A DNA stretch of 64,000 nt. It comes from Flavobacterium cheongpyeongense. GTDB taxonomy: Bacteria; Bacteroidota; Bacteroidia; Flavobacteriales; Flavobacteriaceae. Both the position numbers and the translations under genes were made by a program. The stretch spans positions 186,001-250,000 of the forward strand of contig NZ_QJHK01000006.1 of assembly GCF_003202435.1 (NCBI RefSeq). Direction: 5' to 3'. Below are positions 25,427 to 34,939 of this stretch, piece by piece. Within the stretch, counting starts at the first letter, position 1. Each line of letters starts with the position of its first letter. The notes beneath the pieces were generated by a model. That model saw only the letters and a list, made by a program, of their open reading frames with translations, ran no database searches and was not told where the DNA came from.

Positions 25427-28400
25427 TTATTGGACAGTATTTCCTGTTGTTACACACGGAATTACTTGTTTTTTTACTGTTGCTTTTTTACCCGGGGCGA
25501 CCTTCAGACTTTTTCTTCCTGTATGGGACTGAGAAGAAGACACACTGACGTCATTTTGTTTTAACTGCGCTTTATAATCAAAGTGTGATGCTTTGACGCA
25601 GTCAAAAGGGTTACTGTCATAATCTTCAAAACCATCAGAAGCCAGTTCATTATATTTTGTATTGGAACCAACTGCCACCGGAAAGCGATTGTTATATCCG
25701 TAAATAGCAGATGAATACCGGTTTAAAGCATCCTTGTTTTCTACTTCCTGACCATACGGGTTGTACTGTGTAACTTCTGATGCATATGTCCACTTGTTGG
25801 TGTTTTTAATTGCCCATTTATTATTTTCAAAAAGATAGAATGAATCAAAATCGATGAAAAATCCGGTTTTACGCGGTGTAGGATCAGCGGTATAATTTCG
25901 GCCTGTTAAATACGCAAAAGATTTATTGGCTCTCCAGTTTCCTAAAACATTATATAGATACGGATTGTAATATTTATCTGCGTCATCATCATCAGATTTT
26001 ATAGCTTTTTCGTATTCATATTGCAAACTTCCATCTTCTGCAAATGTCATTTTTGGCAGATTACATTCGCATTGTGAAGGCCATATATCATTATACTGTA
26101 TGGCGGAGGCATTTACAATCCTGTCATTAGCATTTGGGAGATAGGCAGGATTATCCTTTGACTCTGCGGCAGCTATTACAGTTCTTGCGGAGGTTATATT
26201 ATTATTGGCATCATATTTATACAATGGGTTTCTCATAGAGGTTATACTGGCCATTGAGGCCATTTGCATATTACGATATCCTGAACGGATTACTTTCATT
26301 TTTCCATCGGTTATGATGTTTTTAACTAATTGTCCGTTGATATCAAGCAATTTGAAATTTGTATCGGATAGTTTTACGACCCAGGCTCTGATATTTTCTT
26401 TCCATTTTTCTGCATTACGTCCTGTAACCCAGACTTCATCACCATCAATCAAATAGTCAGAAGGTTTTTCGGTTAAATTTCCTTTGAATCTGTAGCTGTT
26501 ATCAGATGGTTCTATTTCCAACGTTAATTCTGCATTTTTAGCAGCCTGACTCATCCCGACATAACTCCAGTAAGCAGGGAAATTAAAACTATAATAATGG
26601 TCTTTATACTCATTAGTGGTATCTGTGAGCAAAATTTCGCCTGTATCAGCATCCCAGGCCAGATTTTTGGTAGACACTTTTGATCCGTTATCAAATGCTA
26701 TTTTTTCAACTAGTATTCCGGAACTATGAATCACTTTTGTGGTGGTAGCCATCCTGATTTGATCTTCATGTTTAGAATATGTTGGAATAAGCGTAGGAAC
26801 AACAATAACAATCAGGGTGAAAGGTAAAGTTGCAAGATTAAAATGTGCTCCTGCAGTTGTTGTTGTTGTTGTACTTTCCCTAAAATCGTTTATAACATCA
26901 TAATCTACACCTACCAGCTTATTCCTAATAAGGCCTTTTGAGTCAATTGTTGGTATAGTATTATTGAGCTTTCCTGAATTTAAGCTTTTAACAGTAGTTG
27001 TTTTGCTGTAATTATATTCAACTCCAGAGATTGGTTCCTTTTGACCTTCGCCATACACTTCTTGATTTTTGATTTTCCCATCCATATCATTTGTGTGGAT
27101 AGCGAATCCCTGAGATAAAGTAATGTGGTTTTTTACATTCAAATTCAATAAGCTGGCTAAAGCTGTCGACTTATCAAATTTGGATGCTAAAGTGGTACGA
27201 TCTGCAATTGTTGGAAAATCTTTTGAAGTGTAAAATTCACTTACAACAGTCCCTGTAGCATGTTTTTTCACTACCATAGTTTGACTGTTTTCTGTTTTTT
27301 CCCGTGGTAAATTAGCAACTGAAACTCTGCTGTATGTTATTTTTGGAGCAGGAAAAAAGGATTCACCAAAAGGTTCTTCGACATAATTTTCAGTATCGGG
27401 TCCCAATAAAAGTTCTTTTTTCTTTTTATCGTAAAAGGGTTTTACGAATGGATTTTCTTTACAGCCCAAAGGTTCATAAGTAGCCACACCGGATGATTTG
27501 CCATCCTTATCTGTGTAGGTATATTTTTGACCATAAAATTGCTTGTAATTTACATTATCGGTAGTATTCATTACATCCCATTGATCATGAAGCTGTATGT
27601 TTTTGACCCTGCTGCCTCCACCAATTTTATAGCCGTTTGTATTCATAAGACGGATCCAGGATTTATTGGTAACAAATTTGCTGGCTATTCCATTATCTTT
27701 CAATTGTTGGTTTGGACTTTTAAAAATATTTAAAAGTTCCGGCATCCAGCCAATCAATTGCATCACAACACCCTTTACATTTTTAGTGTCTTCTTCATTA
27801 TTTTTATCATACATAAGGCGGCTTAAGTACTGTCTTCCAAAATTCCAGCCGGCTTTTTGTATAGCATTTACTTCTGAATCTGAGTTAAACCCATCTCCAT
27901 TTCCAACTTTCTGAACTGGAATCGATGCATATTTTTTTCCATCTTTTATAAAAAGAGCGCAATCACTTTCAGTTCTTAAATAACCCGTAACGTAATCAAA
28001 TTTATCCGTACTTGCTCCGGGGACAATAGGATTTTGATTAACCATATTGAGTAAAAATCTGAAATAAAGAGGGTTTTCCTCTGTTCCTATCGATTTTAAA
28101 TAAGTTTCTTTAAATTTTTTAGCAGCATCCGTTTGAGTAATATCAAAATTCTTATCGATTTCAATGTAGATATAATCCCCTAGTGAAAATTTTTGTATGG
28201 GGTTTGTATCATTAGCCATATCATTCTCATTAGGTGTTATGCCTCCGCTCCCGACTACTTTATACATTTGCATGGCTTGTTTATCCTGAACAAAGGCATA
28301 ATCGTCTGCTTCAAAATTGACTTCTATCAGACCACCTGATGGTAATTGAATAGTTTTAAGTAACCAGGATGCAGCATATAAATCTGCTGTTTGCCGATCA

Positions 28401-31042
28401 CTCTGGTCAACAAATGGAAACTCTGCATTGGAAAGCTCTCCTAATGTTTTGCCATTGACATTTTCATTTGATACTTTGTAACCTCCCCAAACATCATAAG
28501 CTTTCATGTCATAAGGTACATTCAAATCATATATTTTGTTGCCAATAGATGTTTTAGGAGCATAATTAAAAACATAAGGTGTAAATTTGCCCATTTTTGA
28601 GTTTTTATAGGTAAAATATACTTTGCTTAGTGTAAGTTTACCCTTTTGGCCATCTTCAACACTTGCAGTATTGTCAATTCCCTGGCATAAACTGTAATTA
28701 TACTCAAAATGTGCTTCTTTTATTGGTGTTGCCTCTTCTCCTCTTAGATCATATTCAGGTTTTGAATAAAGTGAAATTTTATCCAGTTTGTACATTTTTG
28801 AATCCAGGCCTAATCCTCCATTTTCATCTGCAACACCGTAACCATCTTTTCTATCTGTGAGATGAAAAATAGCTACATGTGTTTTGGTGACTATTTTTTT
28901 AACATAAAGTAATTCTTTCTCTCCATAGATGTAACTTCCTTTATTGTCTTTTTTACTTGAACGTAGCCCTTCGTCATAATTAGCCATATTTTGTTTGAAT
29001 GGCACCCTCCATTTATAAGTAGTTTTGGCTTTGTTCTTATTTTCGTACTCGAATTTTGTATAGGTACCTAAATCATCATCAGATGGGCCGTTGTCAGTTA
29101 AATCTTGATAGTCAGAGGATAAAACAGAAGTTAGTAAGTAAGAATGGGCATATGCAGGTGTGGTTACACGATTAAAATATTTATCTCCTGTCTGATCATT
29201 ATTTGTAGAATTGTCAGTACCACTTGTATATGGGACCAAACCATTTTTATAATCTGCATTTTTTGCTAAACCTATATCAAAGGTGGTTTCTTTTTTAACT
29301 ACATTATAAGCCGCACGGCCATAAATATAGCGCTCTCCACCGTCTTTAGTGATCTTTATTTCTGAAGTATGATGATCATGTTTTCCTTTTATTGAAAAAG
29401 GGCTGATATTATCAAGACCTTGGTCGTCTTTGTATTTACTTGAGCCGTAACTCAACGCTTCTGTACGTGTTAATTTCTGAATAGATTGATTTCTCGATAG
29501 ACGCTTTGTGCGTATAATTGTACTAGTTCCATCTACCTTTGGAGTTTCAGTACTATCCGTGTAGTAGTTTTGACTGGTTTTTCTTGAAAATTTTTCTCCT
29601 TCAATGTTTAATCTTATAGGTCTATAACCTCCTAAATTTTTAGTCAGGATATTTAATTCCTGATCAACATGGTTTCCTCCAATATTTTTAAAGAATACTT
29701 TTTCATAATCGGGTCTGTTTCCTCCCTTTTTTTCTTTGAATCTTCCTAATGCAGGATTTGATTGGTTCCATATCACAGATTTGCTTTTGCCTAAGGTTAC
29801 TGTTGCATCAACCCCAAAGTGCACACCACCTCCAGCTCCAAATTCTAAACCTAAACTGCCCCCTGAACTGGCATCTGTAGTCTCATTATCATATACATAA
29901 CCTACCTGGGATTTATAAGGGCGGTACATTCCTGAAATTCCCTGTCCCTGAATACTGTATAAATCATAAGTATTATTGGTAAGAGGTAAAGAAGTCGTAT
30001 TTTTATTAAAAGTCCTGTCTTTTTCTCTATTGAAATCTAAAATATCCGATTTTCCGGCATTGTATGTGTTTTCAAAACCGTATGCTTTCTCCGTTTTATA
30101 CTTTTCAGAATCTTTGATCCCCTGACTTGTAACATATCCGGAGAATTTAGCACCTCCTTCAACTCCCCAAAATTCTCCCTCCACATTTACACTAAACATA
30201 TAGTTAGAAGAAGTCATTCCAACTCTTTTGGTAGGGGTAAAAGAGGCATTATTAACAGATAATAATGATCCGAAATTATAGCCTAGTGTTCCTCTAACAT
30301 TTTTAACTGTTGCAGTTGTTGCAATAGAAGGAGAAATTGTAACACTTTCAACACCTTTTCTGCTATTATAACTAGCCCCCATATTGATGCCTAAACTGGT
30401 GTTTTTTTCGTCAGTGCCAGAAAGTCTTTTAGAAAAAGAAGCACTAGGCGACACGGATACTCCTTCAGAAGCAGAAGAGGTAAGATCCATGCGGACTGAA
30501 AGATTATCATTAATCTGATAACTCAAGCCGGCATTTGTAGATACGCCAACACCATCATAATTATTGTATTTGATGCCTAAACCAAAGCTGGCTTTTGCTT
30601 CCTTAATACCGAAAGCGGTTATAAAAACATTTGCACTTGAACCAATAGTAATATTTGGTTTTAAGCTATTTTCATAAATCATTTCATCTCCGTTAAAATC
30701 ATCTGGGAGACCACGTAGTTGTCTGTTTATCTGTCCAACATCCAGGTTCCATCCAAGTCCTACCCAAGAAGCTTCCTGATCCATAGTTACGCCTGAATTG
30801 TAAGCCAGGTTTATAGGGTAACCGCCAACATCCATTATAGGGATGTTATAATTAAAATCACCGCTTGCTAAATCTACCATATCAGAAGTCCCAATAGGAG
30901 TGAAGGCTTCAAATTCAGGTTGGGAGGGGCCACCCGTTAAAGCATACATCTGCATTGGTTGAAAAGTCTCTAAAAGAATCATCATTGCTAAATAAATAGC
31001 AACTACTTTTTTTAATTTACTTATTTTTTTTGGCTTAATCAT
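25427..31042 (-). CDS. Giant secreted SpvB/YD-type protein (N-terminal part of a split Rhs-like polypeptide)
   Basis: 1871 aa. N-terminal export signal with a membrane-spanning core (VVAIYLAMMILLETF). The mature start (PEFEAFTPIGTSDMVDLASG, then YNIPIMDVGGYPINLAYNSG and EASWVGLGWNLDVGQINRQL) is the hallmark opening of large Bacteroidetes proteins related to SpvB and the TcB/TcC shell. The middle is beta-rich with no enzyme motif that I can see. The end (DGFEDYDSNPFDCVKASHFD ... SHTGRKSLKVAPG) is the first half of a carbohydrate-binding-like module and then stops abruptly. The missing half and YD tail are found at the C-terminus of the 1363-aa protein. Starts overlap the lipoprotein gene by 4 bp (ATGA). 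It probably forms part of the surface shell that works with the Rhs protein. Confidence 0.85.
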   Translation of the reverse strand: MIKPKKISKLKKVVAIYLAMMILLETFQPMQMYALTGGPSQPEFEAFTPIGTSDMVDLASGDFNYNIPIMDVGGYPINLAYNSGVTMDQEASWVGLGWNLDVGQINRQLRGLPDDFNGDEMIYENSLKPNITIGSSANVFITAFGIKEAKASFGLGIKYNNYDGVGVSTNAGLSYQINDNLSVRMDLTSSASEGVSVSPSASFSKRLSGTDEKNTSLGINMGASYNSRKGVESVTISPSIATTATVKNVRGTLGYNFGSLLSVNNASFTPTKRVGMTSSNYMFSVNVEGEFWGVEGGAKFSGYVTSQGIKDSEKYKTEKAYGFENTYNAGKSDILDFNREKDRTFNKNTTSLPLTNNTYDLYSIQGQGISGMYRPYKSQVGYVYDNETTDASSGGSLGLEFGAGGGVHFGVDATVTLGKSKSVIWNQSNPALGRFKEKKGGNRPDYEKVFFKNIGGNHVDQELNILTKNLGGYRPIRLNIEGEKFSRKTSQNYYTDSTETPKVDGTSTIIRTKRLSRNQSIQKLTRTEALSYGSSKYKDDQGLDNISPFSIKGKHDHHTSEIKITKDGGERYIYGRAAYNVVKKETTFDIGLAKNADYKNGLVPYTSGTDNSTNNDQTGDKYFNRVTTPAYAHSYLLTSVLSSDYQDLTDNGPSDDDLGTYTKFEYENKNKAKTTYKWRVPFKQNMANYDEGLRSSKKDNKGSYIYGEKELLYVKKIVTKTHVAIFHLTDRKDGYGVADENGGLGLDSKMYKLDKISLYSKPEYDLRGEEATPIKEAHFEYNYSLCQGIDNTASVEDGQKGKLTLSKVYFTYKNSKMGKFTPYVFNYAPKTSIGNKIYDLNVPYDMKAYDVWGGYKVSNENVNGKTLGELSNAEFPFVDQSDRQTADLYAASWLLKTIQLPSGGLIEVNFEADDYAFVQDKQAMQMYKVVGSGGITPNENDMANDTNPIQKFSLGDYIYIEIDKNFDITQTDAAKKFKETYLKSIGTEENPLYFRFLLNMVNQNPIVPGASTDKFDYVTGYLRTESDCALFIKDGKKYASIPVQKVGNGDGFNSDSEVNAIQKAGWNFGRQYLSRLMYDKNNEEDTKNVKGVVMQLIGWMPELLNIFKSPNQQLKDNGIASKFVTNKSWIRLMNTNGYKIGGGSRVKNIQLHDQWDVMNTTDNVNYKQFYGQKYTYTDKDGKSSGVATYEPLGCKENPFVKPFYDKKKKELLLGPDTENYVEEPFGESFFPAPKITYSRVSVANLPREKTENSQTMVVKKHATGTVVSEFYTSKDFPTIADRTTLASKFDKSTALASLLNLNVKNHITLSQGFAIHTNDMDGKIKNQEVYGEGQKEPISGVEYNYSKTTTVKSLNSGKLNNTIPTIDSKGLIRNKLVGVDYDVINDFRESTTTTTTAGAHFNLATLPFTLIVIVVPTLIPTYSKHEDQIRMATTTKVIHSSGILVEKIAFDNGSKVSTKNLAWDADTGEILLTDTTNEYKDHYYSFNFPAYWSYVGMSQAAKNAELTLEIEPSDNSYRFKGNLTEKPSDYLIDGDEVWVTGRNAEKWKENIRAWVVKLSDTNFKLLDINGQLVKNIITDGKMKVIRSGYRNMQMASMASITSMRNPLYKYDANNNITSARTVIAAAESKDNPAYLPNANDRIVNASAIQYNDIWPSQCECNLPKMTFAEDGSLQYEYEKAIKSDDDDADKYYNPYLYNVLGNWRANKSFAYLTGRNYTADPTPRKTGFFIDFDSFYLFENNKWAIKNTNKWTYASEVTQYNPYGQEVENKDALNRYSSAIYGYNNRFPVAVGSNTKYNELASDGFEDYDSNPFDCVKASHFDYKAQLKQNDVSVSSSQSHTGRKSLKVAPGKKATVKKQVIPCVTTGNTVQ

Positions 31043-31647
31043 AAGGCTATAGGGGTAAAAGGATCTTTGAATTTAAATTTTAATGTTCCCTTTCTAAAAA
31101 GGTAATCATTATAAATTAGTTGTATTTTGTCATTGGGGTCAATACCTGAGAAGAATAGTAGTACTTTTTGAAAAGGAGCAATTTTATAATTACGCTCAAA
31201 ATTAACCCCTGAGCAAGGGATTGTATCTTTCTTTGAAGTCACCACATAAAAATCATTGTTTAGTCCGAAAGACATGTACTTTACAGCAGCGGTATAATCC
31301 ATACCTGTAAAATCTTTGCCTAGTAAATCTTTTTCCTCATCTTGCTGAAAAACAAATTCTATTACACGTTCTCTTTTATTTTCTTCATAAAGAGAATCAA
31401 CATGCTGAAGGTTTTCAATACCCTGATCTTTTAACAAATAATATTGAATAGGAACTTCGGTAGCTGTAAAACCAATGTCATCAACCACCTGTGTATAGGA
31501 GCGGGATTTCCAGCCTATTTTTTCCAGATTAAAATAGCGATCCCTGATTTCAGAATCGTCATTTTTTTTTGATTGGGAATCTTCTTTTTTACAGGAAAAC
31601 AAAACAAGAAGTAGAAAGGCCAAAATAAGTCTACTTGAGTCCTTCAT
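31039..31647 (-). CDS. Lipoprotein of the Rhs operon, function unknown
   Basis: 202 aa. Type II signal peptide with LLVLFSCKKEDSQ: lipid Cys at residue 19 followed by charged residues, a pattern linked in Bacteroidetes to surface exposure. The body is rich in strands and aromatic residues (YRF, FYVVTSKKD, KVLLFFSG) without recognisable motifs. It overlaps the chaperone gene by 17 bp and the 1871-aa gene by 4 bp, so translation is coupled. It could anchor or pilot the giant proteins at the outer membrane; this is inference. Confidence 0.65.
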   Translation of the reverse strand: MKDSSRLILAFLLLVLFSCKKEDSQSKKNDDSEIRDRYFNLEKIGWKSRSYTQVVDDIGFTATEVPIQYYLLKDQGIENLQHVDSLYEENKRERVIEFVFQQDEEKDLLGKDFTGMDYTAAVKYMSFGLNNDFYVVTSKKDTIPCSGVNFERNYKIAPFQKVLLFFSGIDPNDKIQLIYNDYLFRKGTLKFKFKDPFTPIAL

Positions 31648-32155
31648 ACTTTTTATTTATATAAGTAAGTAATTCGTTGGTAACATCAATATTTTCATCA
31701 GCAAATAAGACATTGATTTTATTCTCTGATCCGATTATAAGCTTGTATTTGTTTTCTTTGGAAAATTCAGAAGAATAACTTTTTATTCTTGCCCAGATTT
31801 TTGTTGATTGCTCAGTAGCAAAATGTTGGTTGAATTGTTCTAGTTCTTCTTTTTGCTGAATGAACTGTTGCATTATCATTTTTTTTTCTGAAGGAGAAAT
31901 TCCCGGAGTTTGGAGTTTTGTATACAAAGAATCAACTCTTGTCTTTTGTAAGTTAAATTCTTTTTCGCCTGAATTTTTTAATTCCTTTGTCATGTTAAAA
32001 TTATCAAAAATCCTGATGTTATCTACGTAAACAATTTTAGAAGAATTGTTATAATTAAGTAGCATAAAAAGTAATAAGATTATGATTGCTATTGAGTTAC
32101 AGAATATTAAAATGTTTTTGTAATTTTTTGTCACAGAATTATTTGTTAAATTCAC
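31631..32155 (-). CDS. Skp/OmpH-like periplasmic chaperone, membrane-tethered
   Basis: 174 aa with a GTG start. One N-terminal membrane segment (ILIFCNSIAIIILLLFMLL), then KIVYVDNIRIFDNFNMTKEL, the typical first strand and helix of Skp/OmpH (IAYVDxxRVF), a long coiled coil (about 55-115) and a closing strand with ENKYKLIIGSENKINVLFAD. Skp holds unfolded outer-membrane or secreted proteins in the periplasm. Normal Skp has a cleavable signal; here the segment may stay as an anchor. A second GTG at 32134 is an alternative start and would leave more room behind the putative promoter. As first gene of the operon it is well placed to handle the giant products that follow. Confidence 0.78.
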   Translation of the reverse strand: MNLTNNSVTKNYKNILIFCNSIAIIILLLFMLLNYNNSSKIVYVDNIRIFDNFNMTKELKNSGEKEFNLQKTRVDSLYTKLQTPGISPSEKKMIMQQFIQQKEELEQFNQHFATEQSTKIWARIKSYSSEFSKENKYKLIIGSENKINVLFADENIDVTNELLTYINKKYEGLK

Positions 32156-32157
32156 TG

Positions 32158-32165
32158 CAAATGTA
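32158..32165 (-). promoter_or_regulatory. Possible -7 box for the Rhs operon
   Basis: On the minus strand TACATTTG fits TAnnTTTG. It is only 3 bp from the GTG at 32155, so if it is used, translation would more likely start at the GTG at 32134. No clear -33 box is seen. Confidence 0.35.
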
Positions 32166-32655
32166 ATTTTTTTTTTAAAAAGTTAAAATATTTCTCACTT
32201 TTTTGTTGAGATATTTTCAATTTTTTTGTTGATTATGCACACAACGATAAAATTTAAAATAAAAACGATTAACTTGATTTTTCAGTTTAATAACCAGTAT
32301 TTTGTAAACTTTTAAAATGCGTTGGTGTAATTAGTTCTTGATGGTAATTTTCGTCAGTTGCGATTTTTTTGTGGAGAAATGGAATAAAAAAAGGTATCCA
32401 AAACTATTTTGAAATAAAAAAATGAGCGGTTAATCTATTGTTTATAAGGTTTTTAATTTTAAATTTTCAGGAGTATTTACTTCTGAATCTATATGCAAAA
32501 TAGTTTTGTTTTTGGTTTTTTTAGATGCCCGGTAGTTTATTATAAGGTTGGTGTGGGATAAACAGGTAAAATTACAAACTCGGTTTGCCTGAATCGTTTT
32601 CTTGTATTAGTTGAAAAATTCTGGACTGGTAAATGTGGCTAAGTTTTGACCGTAG
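32166..32655. other. Intergenic stretch upstream of the Rhs operon
   Basis: About 490 bp of AT-rich DNA without a credible gene. It contains a perfect 13-bp inverted repeat, CAAAACTATTTTG at 32399-32411 and its complement at 32496-32508, that could form a hairpin or bind a regulator. No terminator with a clear T tract was found. Confidence 0.5.
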
Positions 32656-34167
32656 TTATTTTTTGGAATAAAAATAGGTTGTTAGTAGATTTAAAGTTGT
32701 TTCATAGATCGTTTTTTGCCTCACTTTTGCAAGCAGCCAGGATAAAAAACTCATGATTACAATATCTTTTGGACCACGCTGTGATGCAACTATAAAATCT
32801 TCTATTCCTTTTTGAAATTTTTGTGTTTCTATAATTTCAGGTTTCAGTACATATTGCTCTGTAAATAAAAGATATTGAATAACACGTTCTTCATTTACCG
32901 TTAAAAGGTATTTTTTATAACGACGTTTAAAACTTTTTATTCGGGATAAAGCCAGTTCTGTGTTTTCCTGCTGTACATGCAGGAGGATTTCCACAAGACA
33001 CTTTTTTATAGTCCAGTCTCTGCCCATTTTTTTTTCGTACCAACTGTCGGTATGGTTTAGTTTTGCCAGTTCTTTTACGGCGTTACGCCCGGCACTTTGC
33101 TGAATGTAAAAAACGATCAGCATCAGACGGATGTCGTTAATGTCGTTGGGGTCTGACTTTTTGTTTGAAGAAAGCGCTTTTTCGGCAATTTCAATGGCCT
33201 TTTGCGAACGACCAAGATAATTTTCATTGAATGCCAGTAACAAAAAATATCTAAGAGAGAAACGCTGATAATACTTACCAGATTGTTTTTGAAGTTCTGT
33301 AAGCATCAAATCAAGGTAGCTCAAAGACTTCTTAAACTCACCGTTACGAAAATAGAAATTAGCTATAAAATATAAGATATAGATATGATAGTACAAATGC
33401 CGTTCTGTCAAATTATTTTTTTTACTAATAAACCGGTAGCTTTTGACAACAAAAGATGGTATAAGTGAGAAATCGTTATTTAGCGACGCATATTCGTTGG
33501 CAATAAATAATATTTGATACAGAGATTTAAAAGTTAACTCCTGTTTTAATGATATTCCGTGTGTTTCAATTGTGTCTTTTATAAGTGACTGAAAGTTTGT
33601 TATTCGGCCTTCGTGTTGAATAGCAGCAAGTTCACGACGCAAAACAGCATAACCTAAATTCAGTTGTTCCTCATATTCGAGCTGTTTTTTGTTGGTTTTA
33701 AATTTCGCTATCAATTTTTCGATTGGTTCTGACAAATTGAAATGAGCAAATTGTATCTGAGTCATATAGATTTCATTAAGAAGGCTAAAATGCTCGATCT
33801 TCAACGCAGTTTCTTCGGCTTTGGCCAGACATTTAAAAGCTGTTTTTATAAGTTTATGTTCAAAAAACAAACGGCTTACAACAATAAGACGAAGTACTGC
33901 ATTTTCTTGCGAAGTATCATTTTCAAAACTTCGATTCGCCATGAAATCGACCATATTGTCATAAAGTCTTTTTCTGAGGGCATGATAGGCATCGGTACTT
34001 CTGTCTTGTAAAATATTTTTTTTAGACTTTATATCATCAGTTTTTAAAGAATTAAATAAATCTGTATTGCTGGTGTCCTTACGCTTGTTCTTTTTTGAAA
34101 GATACTGTTTAAATGCTTTTATTTCAGGTTCATTCATCATATTGGCTATTTCCTGAAGTGCATTCAT
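32656..34167 (-). CDS. Cytoplasmic helical-repeat (TPR-like) protein of unknown function
   Basis: 503 aa with no signal peptide and no membrane segment. Helix-rich throughout, with several TPR-like pairs, for example in NFYFRNGEFKKSLSYLDLML and NENYLGRSQKAIEIAEKALS. The first 90 residues are basic and the end is TTYFYSKK. No catalytic motif is seen. The gene stands alone between the Rhs operon and a divergent membrane protein gene, so context says little. It may be a scaffold or a regulator; I cannot assign a function. Confidence 0.7.
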   Translation of the reverse strand: MNALQEIANMMNEPEIKAFKQYLSKKNKRKDTSNTDLFNSLKTDDIKSKKNILQDRSTDAYHALRKRLYDNMVDFMANRSFENDTSQENAVLRLIVVSRLFFEHKLIKTAFKCLAKAEETALKIEHFSLLNEIYMTQIQFAHFNLSEPIEKLIAKFKTNKKQLEYEEQLNLGYAVLRRELAAIQHEGRITNFQSLIKDTIETHGISLKQELTFKSLYQILFIANEYASLNNDFSLIPSFVVKSYRFISKKNNLTERHLYYHIYILYFIANFYFRNGEFKKSLSYLDLMLTELQKQSGKYYQRFSLRYFLLLAFNENYLGRSQKAIEIAEKALSSNKKSDPNDINDIRLMLIVFYIQQSAGRNAVKELAKLNHTDSWYEKKMGRDWTIKKCLVEILLHVQQENTELALSRIKSFKRRYKKYLLTVNEERVIQYLLFTEQYVLKPEIIETQKFQKGIEDFIVASQRGPKDIVIMSFLSWLLAKVRQKTIYETTLNLLTTYFYSKK

Positions 34168-34294
34168 AAGTATAATTTTATCCGGACAAAAATAGTAAAA
34201 TGTATTTTTATATCATCAGTTTTATTGTAAAATTGATTTTTATAACTCCCGTTTCATGCAGACATTTGCCTCATAATTATAAAAACATAAAATT

Positions 34295-34768
34295 ATGGAA
34301 CCGCTAAAATCAAATGAATCAAACAACAATTCAGAATCAAAAAATGCAAGATTTAATAACGGATACAGTCCTTTAAAGCCAAGTGCTGCTTTCATCGGCG
34401 CATCCTGGATGACGTTACTTATAGGGATGACCTCCTACTGTATTGGTCTTTATAATTCGGCTATGGCTTACAACGAAAAAGGTTATTATTTTACCATTCT
34501 TCTTTTTGGTCTTTTCTCTGTAATATCAGTACAAAAAAGTGTGCGTGACAGGCTGGAGGGTATTCCTGTAACCGATTTATATTACAGTATAAGCTGGTTT
34601 AGTACTATTGCCTCCATCGTATTGCTAATAATAGGTCTTTGGAATGCCGATTTATTACTTAGTGAAAAGGGATTTTTCGGAATGTCCTTTGTATTAGGAA
34701 TGTTTTCTGCCCTTGCGGTGCAAAAAAACACCAGAGATCTTAAACAATTTGAATCTACTAATCTCTAG
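34295..34768 (+). CDS. yiaA: YiaA/YiaB-type inner membrane protein
   Basis: 157 aa with two copies of the YiaAB two-helix unit: FIGASWMTLLIGMTSYCIGL to GYYFTILLFGLFSVISVQKS, and WFSTIASIVLLIIGLWNADL to GFFGMSFVLGMFSALAVQKN. Each ends in a conserved Q-K-x-x-R-D signature (QKSVRDR and QKNTRD). That makes four transmembrane helices with a short polar N-terminal tail. The motifs and length match the YiaA group closely. Its biochemical role is unknown. Single gene, divergent from the TPR-like gene. Confidence 0.88.
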   Translation: MEPLKSNESNNNSESKNARFNNGYSPLKPSAAFIGASWMTLLIGMTSYCIGLYNSAMAYNEKGYYFTILLFGLFSVISVQKSVRDRLEGIPVTDLYYSISWFSTIASIVLLIIGLWNADLLLSEKGFFGMSFVLGMFSALAVQKNTRDLKQFESTNL

Positions 34769-34939
34769 TTTTAGCGGGTCTCATTACTGTCACTCAATGG
34801 TGCAGTTTTGGGGTTTTCTAAATTTTAATTCATACATAAGTACTCATAACCGGATGGCTATGAGGAGATAATTATATGTCAATTAGTTTAATTGCATCAC
34901 ATAATTCCTTTTGATTTAATCATTTCTTTGTTTAGCTAA

